From Leifsonia sp. 466MF (GTDB lineage Bacteria; Actinomycetota; Actinomycetes; Actinomycetales; Microbacteriaceae): a stretch of 64,000 bases of DNA. The translations under genes and the position numbers were made by a program. This document shows positions 1-7,785 of the stretch, one piece after another. The stretch is taken from the NCBI RefSeq assembly GCF_900100265.1, contig NZ_LT629696.1, positions 434,001 through 498,000 of the forward strand. The letters run 5' to 3'. How positions within the stretch are numbered: position 1 is the stretch's first letter; every line of letters begins with the position of its first letter. The notes beneath the pieces were generated by a model. That model did not search any database, had not been told where the DNA came from, and saw only the letters and a list, made by a program, of their open reading frames with translations.

Positions 1-204
1 GGTCCTCTGGATGCGGCCCTCGGGCTGGCCGAGGCGCGGTTCCACACCGTGTCCGGCCCGGTCCACCCGCGGCTGGCGGCGATCGACGCACCGAACGGTG
101 TCCGGCTGTTCGAGGAGGTCTCGACGCGGGCCGTCGCCGCGGCGGCCGCGGACCGGAGCCACCGGTGGGGGCAGGCCACGAACCATACCGAGAAGGAGCA
201 CTGA
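1..204 (+). CDS. C-terminal fragment of an upstream protein (possibly bacterial PH-domain membrane protein)
   Basis: An open frame enters from the left edge and ends at TGA 202-204, which overlaps the next ATG (TGATG). The visible 67 residues begin with a segment PLDAALGLAEARFHTVSGPV that resembles the last strand of bPH2 domains, followed by an alanine-rich tail ending in EKEH. In related actinobacteria a PH-domain membrane protein commonly precedes DUF2520–panC, so I infer that identity from position plus this weak motif. The start and most of the protein lie outside the window. Confidence 0.55.
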   Translation, partial: GPLDAALGLAEARFHTVSGPVHPRLAAIDAPNGVRLFEEVSTRAVAAAAADRSHRWGQATNHTEKEH

Positions 205-1037
205 TGTTGCCGTCCGCCCGTCCGCCTTCGCAGCGTTCCGGCCGGCTGGGGCTGGGCATCATCGGCGCCGGTCGCGTCGGCCCGGTGCTCGGACTCGCCC
301 TGGCCGGCGCGGGACACGCGATCGTCGGGGTCTCGGCCGTGTCGGAGCAGAGCCGGGAGCGCGCGGAGGCGATGCTGCCCGGAGTTCCGGTGCTCGACAT
401 CCCGACCGTGGTGGAGCGCAGCGAGCTGGTGATCCTGGCCGTTCCCGCGGCCGAGCTCCCGAGCCTGGTCGCGGGTCTCGCAGCGACGGGAACGTGGCAG
501 CCCGGCCAGATCGTGCTGCACACCGCCCCCGGGTTCGGAATCGACGTGCTGCAGCCCGCAGCGGCGGCTGGCGCCATCCCGCTGGCCGTCCACCCGGCGC
601 TGGAGTTCACCGGCACGAGTCTGGACCTCGCCCGGCTCGGCGAGAGCTACTTCGCCGTGACGGCTCCGGCCGCGGTCCTTCCTATCGCGCAGGCGCTGGT
701 GGTGGAGATGGGCGGCGAGCCGGTGGTCGTCGATGAGGCGGACCGGCCGGCTTACGCCGAGGCGATCGCGACGGCGACGGCGTTCTCCCGGTCGATCGTG
801 GAGCAGTCGACGGGCCTGCTGCGGAGCATCGGTGTCGAGAAGCCCGGCTCCTTCCTCAGTTCGCTCATCCGCTCCGCGGTAGACAACGCGCTCACCCGCG
901 CCGGTGCTCCGACGCGGCTGGACCTCGACGTGATCGGCGCTCTGCAGGACGACGCGGCAGGCGGTGTCGCGGGAGGTACCGGCCCCGAGGGCGATCCCGG
1001 TGACGACGGGCGCGGCTGGTTCCTGCGCGGCGAGTAG
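204..1037 (+). CDS. Rossmann-like / DUF2520 oxidoreductase-like protein
   Basis: A 277-residue protein. The N-terminal half is an NAD(P)-binding Rossmann fold with the dinucleotide motif GIIGAGRVG near residue 15, followed by strands such as LVILAVPA typical of the reductase-like fold. The C-terminal half matches the all-helical DUF2520 dimer domain (HPALEFTG, then a long helical segment). The family resembles ketopantoate reductases and imidazole-glycerol-like dehydrogenases; the substrate is unknown. The start at 204 is chosen because GAGAAGGAG lies just upstream and the codon overlaps the preceding stop. The next gene, panC, starts about 40 bases downstream, so a role near pantothenate synthesis is plausible but unproven. 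Confidence 0.8.
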   Translation: MLPSARPPSQRSGRLGLGIIGAGRVGPVLGLALAGAGHAIVGVSAVSEQSRERAEAMLPGVPVLDIPTVVERSELVILAVPAAELPSLVAGLAATGTWQPGQIVLHTAPGFGIDVLQPAAAAGAIPLAVHPALEFTGTSLDLARLGESYFAVTAPAAVLPIAQALVVEMGGEPVVVDEADRPAYAEAIATATAFSRSIVEQSTGLLRSIGVEKPGSFLSSLIRSAVDNALTRAGAPTRLDLDVIGALQDDAAGGVAGGTGPEGDPGDDGRGWFLRGE

Positions 1038-1077
1038 CCTGGTTCCGGCCGGTTTCGAGCCGGCCGAAGGGATGCGC

Positions 1078-1950
1078 ATGCCAGAGATCATCACCACCAT
1101 CGCCGAGCTGCGGGCCCGAGTCGCGGACGCGCGCCGTGTCGCGCGCCAGGACGGCCCGGCGGACGCGCCCACCGGCCGCGTGGTGCTCGTGCCGACCATG
1201 GGGGCGCTCCACGAGGGTCACCTCCGCCTGGTGTCGCAGGCGCGCGACCTCGGGGGTTTCGTCGTGGTGTCGATCTTCGTGAACCCGCTGCAGTTCGGCC
1301 CCGGAGAGGACTTGGATCGCTACCCTCGCACGCTGGACGCGGACGTCACCGCCCTCGAGGGCCTCGCCGACGTTGTGTTTGCTCCCTCCGCCTCGGAGAT
1401 GTATCCGAACGGCCCTTCGGAGACCCGGGTGACGGCGGGGGAGTCCGGAACGTTGTTCGAGGGAGCCTCCCGCCCCGGACACTTCGACGGTGTCCTGACC
1501 GTCGTCAGCAAGCTCTTCAACATCGTGCAGCCGGACGTCGCCGTCTTCGGTCAGAAGGACGCCCAGCAGGTGCATGTCATCGGCCGCATGGTCGATGACC
1601 TCAACCTGCCGGTCTCGATCGCCGTCGTGGACACCGTCCGCGAGTCGGACGGCCTCGCCCTTTCCAGCCGCAACCGCTACCTGGATGAGGACCAGCGCCT
1701 CGCCGCGGTCACCCTGTCCCGCGCCCTGTCCGCCGGCTCGGAGGCTGCTCGCGACGGCGTGGAGGCCGCCCTTGGAGCCGCTCGCGCGCACGTCGAGGCG
1801 GACCCAGCCGTTAAGCTTGACTATCTCGCGATCGTCGACCCGGATACCTTCCGCGAAGCGTCGCCTGACCACCACGGTCCCGCCCTGATGCTGATCGCCG
1901 CTCGCGTCGGAACGACCCGGCTGATCGACAACCAGCGCCTCACGACGTGA
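1078..1950 (+). CDS. panC: Pantothenate synthetase (pantoate–beta-alanine ligase)
   Basis: A 290-residue cytosolic enzyme that joins pantoate and beta-alanine using ATP, the last step of vitamin B5 synthesis. Family signatures are clear: [11 protein letters not shown] with the HxGH adenylation motif at residues 45-48, FGQKDAQQ for ATP binding, and [10 protein letters not shown] as the KMSKS-like loop. Length matches the usual 280-300 residues. An ATG at 1072 is also in frame, but GAAGG at 1066-1070 spaces better to 1078. Its stop overlaps a possible GTG at 1947 of the lysS frame, so panC and lysS are probably co-transcribed. Confidence 0.95.
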   Translation: MPEIITTIAELRARVADARRVARQDGPADAPTGRVVLVPTMGALHEGHLRLVSQARDLGGFVVVSIFVNPLQFGPGEDLDRYPRTLDADVTALEGLADVVFAPSASEMYPNGPSETRVTAGESGTLFEGASRPGHFDGVLTVVSKLFNIVQPDVAVFGQKDAQQVHVIGRMVDDLNLPVSIAVVDTVRESDGLALSSRNRYLDEDQRLAAVTLSRALSAGSEAARDGVEAALGAARAHVEADPAVKLDYLAIVDPDTFREASPDHHGPALMLIAARVGTTRLIDNQRLTT

Positions 1951-1991
1951 CCACCGCACCACCGCCCTCCCTCTCGAACGGAAAGACAGCG

Positions 1992-3521
1992 ATGACCGAC
2001 GCGCAGACCACCGCGGCCGACCTCGGCGACGACCAGCTCGGCGAAGACGAGATCAGCGAGCAGAAGGCGGTCCGGCTCGGCAAGCGCGACCGTCTGCTTG
2101 CCGAGGCGGAGGGCCCCGGCGGCGGCGCGTACCCGGTGCAGGTTCCGGTCACCACGACCATCCCGGCCGTCCGCGCGAAGTGGGATCACCTGCAGCCGGA
2201 CGAGGGCTCGGGCGAGATCGTCGGCATCGCCGGCCGGGTCGTGCACCTGCGCAACACCGGCAAGCTGTGCTTCGCGGTGCTGCAGGCCGGCGATGGCTCG
2301 CGCATCCAGGTGATGGTGTCGCTCGCCGAGGTGGGCGAGGAGTCGCTGGGCGCGTGGAAGGAGCTCGTCGACCTCGGCGACCACGTGTTCGTCTCCGGCG
2401 AGGTCGTCTCGAGCCGCCGCGGCGAGCTCTCGGTCATGGCGCGCGAGTGGCGGATCGCCGCCAAGGCGCTGCTTCCCCTGCCGAATCTGCACAGCGAGCT
2501 GAGCGAGGAGACCCGCGTCCGCGCCCGCTACCTGGACCTGATCGCGCGCGACCAGGCGCGGAAGACTGTCCTCGATCGCGCGGCGGCCGTCGCGAGCCTG
2601 CGCCGCACGTTCGCGGACCGCGGCTTCGTAGAGGTCGAGACGCCGATGCTGCAGGTCATCCACGGTGGCGCGTCCGCTCGCCCGTTCGTCACGCACTCGA
2701 ACGCCTTCGACACGGAGCTGTACCTCCGCATCGCGCCGGAGCTCTACCTGAAGCGCGCTGTGGTCGGCGGCATCGACCACGTGTTCGAGATCAACCGCAA
2801 CTTCCGCAATGAGGGCGCGGACTCGACGCACTCCCCGGAGTTCGCCATGCTGGAGGCCTACCAGGCCTACGGCGACTACAACTCGATCGCCGACCTCACC
2901 CAGACGCTCATCCAGGATGCCGCCGTCGCGGTCTCCGGATCGCACGTCGTCACGTGGGCCGACGGCACCGAGTACGACCTCGGCGGCCAGTGGGACCGCA
3001 TCCGCATGTACGACAGCCTCTCGGACGCGATCGGCGAGGAGATCACGCCGGAGACTCCCATCGAGCGCCTCCGTGAGCTCGCCGCTCTCGCCGGGATCGA
3101 GATCGAGCACCCGCTGCCGGGCAAGTACGTCGAGGAGCTGTGGGAGCACTACGTCAAGACCGACCTCGTGCGTCCGACCTTCGTCATGGACTTCCCCGTC
3201 GACACCAGCCCTCTGGTGCGTGCGCACCGCTCGCGGGATGGCGTCGTCGAGAAGTGGGATCTGTACACGCGGGGCTTCGAACTCGCTACCGGCTACTCCG
3301 AGCTCGTCGACCCGGTCGTGCAGCGGGAGCGCTTCGTCGAGCAGGCGAAGCTGGCAGCCGCGGGCGACAACGAGGCGATGCGTCTCGACGAGGAGTTCCT
3401 CCGGGCTCTCGAGTTCGGCATGCCGCCGACGGGTGGCATGGGCATGGGCATCGACCGCCTGCTGATGGCCCTCACCGGCCTGGGCATCCGCGAGACGATC
3501 CTCTTCCCGCTGGTCAAGTAG
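1992..3521 (+). CDS. lysS: Lysyl-tRNA synthetase, class II
   Basis: A 509-residue class II aminoacyl-tRNA synthetase. The N-terminal OB-fold anticodon-binding domain includes [15 protein letters not shown]. Motif 1 lies around [11 protein letters not shown], motif 2 is [11 protein letters not shown] followed by HSPEFAMLE, and motif 3 is [13 protein letters not shown] near the C-terminus. These are diagnostic for LysRS-II. The ATG at 1992 follows GGAAAG with 6 nt spacing; a GTG at 1947 overlapping the panC stop is possible but lacks a ribosome binding site. The gene sits between panC and a conserved-looking small membrane protein gene. Confidence 0.95.
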   Translation: MTDAQTTAADLGDDQLGEDEISEQKAVRLGKRDRLLAEAEGPGGGAYPVQVPVTTTIPAVRAKWDHLQPDEGSGEIVGIAGRVVHLRNTGKLCFAVLQAGDGSRIQVMVSLAEVGEESLGAWKELVDLGDHVFVSGEVVSSRRGELSVMAREWRIAAKALLPLPNLHSELSEETRVRARYLDLIARDQARKTVLDRAAAVASLRRTFADRGFVEVETPMLQVIHGGASARPFVTHSNAFDTELYLRIAPELYLKRAVVGGIDHVFEINRNFRNEGADSTHSPEFAMLEAYQAYGDYNSIADLTQTLIQDAAVAVSGSHVVTWADGTEYDLGGQWDRIRMYDSLSDAIGEEITPETPIERLRELAALAGIEIEHPLPGKYVEELWEHYVKTDLVRPTFVMDFPVDTSPLVRAHRSRDGVVEKWDLYTRGFELATGYSELVDPVVQRERFVEQAKLAAAGDNEAMRLDEEFLRALEFGMPPTGGMGMGIDRLLMALTGLGIRETILFPLVK

Positions 3522-3554
3522 GCTCCCAGGACCCGGCGGTACGATGGAGGCGCT

Positions 3555-3728
3555 ATGAACGACGTCATCAGCGGTATCGTCTGGGCCCTCGCGCCGACCG
3601 TCCTGGTCGGTCTGCTGTTCTGGGCGATCATGCGCGCGATCGTGCGCGCCGACCGCAACGAGCGGAAGGCCTACTCGCGCTTGGAAGCCGAGGAGCGCGC
3701 TCGCCGCGGCCTCGCCCCCAAGGCCTGA
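3555..3728 (+). CDS. Small single-span membrane protein downstream of lysS
   Basis: A 57-codon ORF preceded by GGAGG at 3546-3550. The product has one hydrophobic helix (about residues 8-27, with VWALAPTVLVGLLFWAIM) followed by a charged cytosolic tail rich in Arg and Glu (RADRNERKAYSRLEAEER) that would form an amphipathic helix. No function is recognised. Similar tiny membrane proteins are found behind lysS in related actinobacteria, as far as I recall. The good ribosome binding site, codon usage and 33-base spacing from lysS support a real gene. Confidence 0.75.
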   Translation: MNDVISGIVWALAPTVLVGLLFWAIMRAIVRADRNERKAYSRLEAEERARRGLAPKA

Positions 3729-3869
3729 CTCCTTCCCACCCAACGCCGTCGGCCGCGTGACCTTCGCCGCCCGCGTGCGGAGGGCCTCGCCGCTCGACGT
3801 TCGCGTTCCCGCTACGGTATGTCTGGGGACGCATGGGCGTCTTTCTGGGATCGACCGAGGGATGCGTGC

Positions 3870-5333
3870 ATGGAGACGGGGTTCTGGGTCTCGTTCTTCA
3901 TCGTCCTGGCACTTCTGATCGACTTCGTCATCCGCGTCCTCGCCATCATCATCGTCCCGCGCAACCGCAAGCCGACGTCGGCCACCGCGTGGTTGCTCGC
4001 GATCTTCCTAATCCCCTACATCGGCATCCTCTTCTTCCTCCTGATCGGCAGTTACAAGCTGCCCAAGAGCCGCCGCCAGAAGCAGGACGAGATCAACCGC
4101 TTCATCATCGACAGCACCGAGGGCATCGAGCGGGTGCGCCGTGACCACCCGTGGCCGCCGTGGCTCGAAGGGGTCGTCGAGCTGAACCGCAAGCTCGGGG
4201 CCATGCCACTCGTCGGCGGCAACCGGGCGACACTCAACGGCGACTACCAGGGGTCGCTCGACGCGATGGCCGAGGAGATCGGCAAGGCGAAGCGATACGT
4301 CCACGTCGAGTTCTACATCTTGACGCTCGACAAGACGACCGCCCCGTTCTTCGATGCCCTGGAGGCCGCTGTGGAGCGCGGCGTGACCGTACGCGTGCTC
4401 CTCGACCACATCGCCTCGCTGCGGACGCCCGACTACAAGCGCACTCTCGAGAGACTCACGGCGATGGGCGCCCGGTGGCAGCTCATGCTCCCGGTCCAGC
4501 CCTTCAAGGGGAAGTATCAGCGCCCCGACCTCCGGAACCACCGCAAGCTGCTCGTGGTCGACGGTCGCGTGGCGTTCATGGGTTCCCAGAACGTCATCGA
4601 CCGGAGCTACAACAAGAAGTCGAACATCCGGCGCGGGCTCAAGTGGAAGGAACTCATCGTCCGGCTCGAGGGACCCATCGTCGCCGGTCTCAACGCCATC
4701 TTCATCACCGACTGGTACAGCGAGACGGACGAGCTGCTCCGCCGCGAGACCGAGCCCATCACCGACGAGATCGAGGCCAACGAGCTCGACGCCCAGGTGG
4801 TGCCCTCCGGACCGGGGTTCGCCGGTGAGAACAACCTCCGCCTCTTCCTCGCACTCCTGTACTACGCCCAGGAACGCATCGTCATCACGTCCCCGTACTT
4901 CGTGCCGGACGAGTCGATGCTCATGGCCGTCACCTCCGCCGTGCAGCGCGGGATCCGCGTCGACCTGTTCGTCTCCGAGATCGGTGACCAGGCCCTCGTC
5001 TATCACGCTCAGCGCTCCTACTATGAGGCGCTCCTGCGCGCGGGAGTCCGGATCTGGATGTACAAGGCGCCCTACATCCTTCATGCGAAGCACTTCACCA
5101 TCGACGACGACGTCGCCGTCATCGGTTCGAGCAACATGGACATGCGTTCCTTCCAGCTCAACATGGAGGTCTCCCTCATGGTGCGCGGGCGTTCGTTCGT
5201 AGATGAGATGCGGAAGGTCGAGGACGGCTATCGCCAGGACAGCCGTGAGCTCACGCTGGACGAGTGGATGAAGCAGCCGCTCCGCTCTACAGTTTTGGAC
5301 AACCTGGCCCGGCTGACCTCCGCACTGCAGTGA
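3870..5333 (+). CDS. cls: Cardiolipin synthase (phospholipase D family)
   Basis: A 487-residue membrane enzyme that condenses phosphatidyl groups to make cardiolipin. Two N-terminal transmembrane helices (roughly residues 5-30 and 42-60) are followed by two phospholipase D domains, each with an HKD motif: HRKLLVVDG followed by GSQN near residue 223, and HAKHFTIDD followed by GSSNMD near residue 405. Length and order match bacterial Cls. The ATG at 3870 is preferred over upstream in-frame codons because GAGGGA lies 8 nt upstream and the protein then begins directly with the first membrane helix. Likely monocistronic. Confidence 0.92.
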   Translation: METGFWVSFFIVLALLIDFVIRVLAIIIVPRNRKPTSATAWLLAIFLIPYIGILFFLLIGSYKLPKSRRQKQDEINRFIIDSTEGIERVRRDHPWPPWLEGVVELNRKLGAMPLVGGNRATLNGDYQGSLDAMAEEIGKAKRYVHVEFYILTLDKTTAPFFDALEAAVERGVTVRVLLDHIASLRTPDYKRTLERLTAMGARWQLMLPVQPFKGKYQRPDLRNHRKLLVVDGRVAFMGSQNVIDRSYNKKSNIRRGLKWKELIVRLEGPIVAGLNAIFITDWYSETDELLRRETEPITDEIEANELDAQVVPSGPGFAGENNLRLFLALLYYAQERIVITSPYFVPDESMLMAVTSAVQRGIRVDLFVSEIGDQALVYHAQRSYYEALLRAGVRIWMYKAPYILHAKHFTIDDDVAVIGSSNMDMRSFQLNMEVSLMVRGRSFVDEMRKVEDGYRQDSRELTLDEWMKQPLRSTVLDNLARLTSALQ

Positions 5334-5366
5334 CCCGCCGGACCTGCGGAGCCGTGTGCGCGACGG

Positions 5367-5780
5367 TCAGGCCGGCTGAAGCTCGCTCAATCGCCTGACC
5401 TCGCACCACCGCTCGGCCGCCGCGGCGAGGCGGTCGTCCGCCGTCACGAGGGGCAGCTCCATGAGACGGGCGAGCGCGACGTACACGGCGTCGTAGGCGC
5501 TCAGGTTCTCTCGCCAGCGCCAGGCGTCGGGCCAGAGCGGCTCGTGCTCCACACGCATGATCTCGAGTCGGAAGAAGTCGATGATCACCTGCTCGGCGAG
5601 CTGAGCGTCGTCCGGGCGCCGGAGGGCGTGCTTGCGCATCGCGCTCACGAACTCCGGGTCGATCAGGTGGGGCGCCACCAGGATGCACTCGGCCAGCTCG
5701 TCGTTCTCTTCGAACGCGGCGAGTCCCTCGCGCGAGAGCAGTGCGACGAGAGCGCTGCAGTCCATCACCGCCGCGATCAT
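5367..5780 (-). CDS. vapC: VapC-like PIN-domain toxin (ribonuclease)
   Basis: A 137-residue PIN-domain protein, expected to be a metal-dependent ribonuclease toxin. Acidic active-site residues are visible: Asp7 in VMDCSALV, Glu43 in DPEFVSA, Asp97 in AYDAVYVALA and Asp115/116 in VTADDRL. Length is normal for VapC. The start overlaps the stop of the upstream antitoxin by 4 bases (ATGA), the usual layout for translationally coupled antitoxin-toxin pairs. The exact RNA target cannot be told from sequence. Confidence 0.88.
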   Translation of the reverse strand: MIAAVMDCSALVALLSREGLAAFEENDELAECILVAPHLIDPEFVSAMRKHALRRPDDAQLAEQVIIDFFRLEIMRVEHEPLWPDAWRWRENLSAYDAVYVALARLMELPLVTADDRLAAAAERWCEVRRLSELQPA

Positions 5781-6055
5781 CGGCTTCCCCGGTCGTCGCG
5801 GATGCCCTGGACGATCTCCTCCGTGGTGATGTTCAACGGTCGTCGACCGCTGGCGCTCGGAGGCTGACGCTGCGCCAGCGCACGCTGCTCGACCGTCACC
5901 TCCGCCCAACGCTCCTCGATGCGCAGCCTCTCGGCGATGCGGGTGAGTTGTCTGCGGAGGTACTCCGAGTAGGACAGCCCTTTTGCTGCTGCTGCCGCCT
6001 TCAGGCGATCGTTGACGGCCGGATCCAGATCTCGCACTTGCACGGTGACTCCCAT
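5777..6055 (-). CDS. vapB: VapB/FitA-like antitoxin (ribbon-helix-helix)
   Basis: A 92-residue partner of the adjacent PIN toxin. The N-terminus VTVQVRDLDPAVNDRLK fits a ribbon-helix-helix DNA-binding strand and helix, followed by LSYSEYLRRQL. The C-terminal half is the likely toxin-neutralising segment. No Shine-Dalgarno sequence precedes the ATG. TAAACT (reverse complement of 6062-6067) ends exactly 6 bases before the start codon, which suggests a leaderless transcript. Paired TGCATGCA palindromes just upstream are the likely autoregulatory operator. Confidence 0.85.
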   Translation of the reverse strand: MGVTVQVRDLDPAVNDRLKAAAAAKGLSYSEYLRRQLTRIAERLRIEERWAEVTVEQRALAQRQPPSASGRRPLNITTEEIVQGIRDDRGSR

Positions 6056-6061
6056 GGGTTC

Positions 6062-6104
6062 AGTTTAGGGTGGGGTGCATGCAGATGCAACGGATTTGCA
6101 TGCA
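6062..6104 (-). promoter_or_regulatory. vapBC promoter and candidate autorepression operator
   Basis: The -10-like TAAACT is encoded at 6062-6067. Upstream of it are two identical palindromes TGCATGCA at 6076-6083 and 6097-6104, spaced 21 bases start to start (two helical turns), each with a matching AT three bases inward, so the whole is also an imperfect dyad. They would cover the -35 region. Ribbon-helix-helix antitoxins bind such repeated short sites, so I infer autorepression by the VapBC complex. Confidence 0.6.
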
Positions 6105-6199
6105 GTGAGACCATCCTGACGTGCCAGAGGCCGGGAGGGGCCGAGGGAGCTCGAATTGTGGAGAAGTGCCGCGGTCGCGGAGATGTGGACGGATATGAG

Positions 6200-7174
6200 T
6201 CAGCCGCGCGGCCGCAGGCGGACCGTCGGTAATTCCGGCGCAGGCAACGGCGTTCCGTCGTAGCCCTCGACGGTCCCGAAACGTCCGTGAGGATCGGCTC
6301 CGGCGATGACCTCGCCCTGCCACTGCGCCCGGTAGACGACCACGTCCTCATGGCTCCGGCCGATGAAGTTCCACCACATCACGATCTGCTCGCCCAGCGG
6401 CTCTCCGCCGAGGAGCACGATCCGGGCGTCTGCTCCCGAGCTCACCGAAAGGCTCGTGCGGCCGGGATTCAGGTAGGCCAGATGAGAGACAGGAACGGGT
6501 GTGCCGTCGATGGTGACGTCGCCGGCATCGACGAGCACGCCGTGCTCGAATCCCTCCTCGAGGGGGACCTCGATCGTTGTGTCGGCCGGCATGACGATCT
6601 CGGCGCCGACCAGCGGCGAGAACACCGTCGCGGACGTGCCGCTTCCGGCGAGCGATCCGACGAAGGTCCGCACGGAGGCCGCGCCGATGCTGCCCGCCAC
6701 GGGAGTGTGGTGCTCGAAGAACGGTTCGACATCGCGCGAGGCGTTCGGCAGGGCCACCCAGAGCTGGACGCCGTGCAGTCGCCGCGTCCCCGGCGTGGAC
6801 ACCTCCGAATGGCTGATCCCGCGACCTGCGGTCATCAGATTGAGCTCTCCCGGTCGGACGAGAGCGTGACTGCCCACGCTGTCGCGATGGTCGATCTCGC
6901 CCTCGAAGAGCCAGCTGACCGTCTGCAGCCCCGTGTGCGGATGCGGCGGGACGCGCATCCCGCCGGTCGCCGAGACATCGTCGGGACCGTAGTGGTCGAT
7001 GAAGCACCAGCCGCCGATCAGCGAACGGCGACGCTGCGGGAGGGTCCGGCGGACGGTCATCGCGCGCGGGCCGCCGAGCGGAACATCCCGCGGTTCGAGG
7101 ATCTCCACGCCGGCGTCCGTGAGCACGGCCGACGTCGCGACGAGCTCGGCCGGATCGCGCTCCAAGTTGCTCAT
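6200..7174 (-). CDS. Pirin family protein
   Basis: A 324-residue double-cupin pirin. The N-terminal cupin carries the metal-binding pattern PPHPHTGLQTVSWLFEG with downstream HRDSVGSH, and RGISHSE is typical of pirins; the C-terminal cupin includes HLAYLNPGR. Pirins bind iron and may act as quercetinase-like dioxygenases or redox-responsive cofactors; the substrate here is unknown. TAGGAT (minus strand, 7181-7186) ends 6 bases before the ATG with no ribosome binding site, suggesting a leaderless message. The gene stands alone between vapB and a divergent lipoprotein gene. Confidence 0.9.
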   Translation of the reverse strand: MSNLERDPAELVATSAVLTDAGVEILEPRDVPLGGPRAMTVRRTLPQRRRSLIGGWCFIDHYGPDDVSATGGMRVPPHPHTGLQTVSWLFEGEIDHRDSVGSHALVRPGELNLMTAGRGISHSEVSTPGTRRLHGVQLWVALPNASRDVEPFFEHHTPVAGSIGAASVRTFVGSLAGSGTSATVFSPLVGAEIVMPADTTIEVPLEEGFEHGVLVDAGDVTIDGTPVPVSHLAYLNPGRTSLSVSSGADARIVLLGGEPLGEQIVMWWNFIGRSHEDVVVYRAQWQGEVIAGADPHGRFGTVEGYDGTPLPAPELPTVRLRPRG

Positions 7175-7231
7175 AGCGGCATCCTAGGCGTCGGGCAGGA
7201 CAGCCGGAGCCCGGGTTCCTAGAATGGTCAC

Positions 7232-7654
7232 GTGCCCCGGACCACGACCAGACTCCTCCCCGCCGTCGCGGCGATCCTGGTGGTCGCCGCGCTCGCCGGA
7301 TGCAGCACAGCGCCGGGCAAACCGGTCGACGACTACGCGGGCGAGCCGAAGGGGGTCGACGCGCCGGCGAGCAGCGCGGGCGGAGCATCCTGGGCCGCCT
7401 GGCTCGACGGCGGCGAGCGGTTCGCGATCGTCCTCTACGGGAGCTCGACCTGCCCACCGAAGGTCGCCACCGTGTCCGCCACCGCGAACGACTCGATCAC
7501 TGCCACCCTCGCGCCCGCCCCCGGCGGGGTCTGCACCCACGACTTCGTGCCCCACACCACGGTCTTCACCACGCCCGACCGCATTGCGAAAAGCGGCGAG
7601 GTGAGTGTCGTCCTGCCCGACTCGACGCTCACGCTGCCCGCCGATCGGGGCTGA
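7232..7654 (+). CDS. Putative secreted lipoprotein, function unknown
   Basis: A 140-residue protein with a lipoprotein signal peptide: basic N-terminus, hydrophobic stretch AILVVAALAGC and lipobox LAGC near residues 21-24. The mature part includes CPPKV and CTHDF cysteine motifs that could form a disulfide. No enzymatic family was recognised. The GTG start lies exactly 6 bases after TAGAAT (7220-7225) with no Shine-Dalgarno, consistent with leaderless transcription. It is divergent from the pirin and upstream of clpC. Confidence 0.75.
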   Translation: MPRTTTRLLPAVAAILVVAALAGCSTAPGKPVDDYAGEPKGVDAPASSAGGASWAAWLDGGERFAIVLYGSSTCPPKVATVSATANDSITATLAPAPGGVCTHDFVPHTTVFTTPDRIAKSGEVSVVLPDSTLTLPADRG

Positions 7655-7785
7655 TCGGCCGCAATCCGCTCGGTCGCCGACGGCACGTCACGCCCACGGC
7701 GAACAGGGCCACGGGACAGGGCGAGCGGTGGTTACTCTCTTTGTATCGACGCCGAACCTGCAACGGTGTCGTACGAGGAGTAGAC

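Noticed and set aside
1821..3743. A 640-codon open frame antisense to lysS
   Set aside because: It is a high-GC antisense shadow: lysS on the other strand has all class II motifs, while this frame has none.
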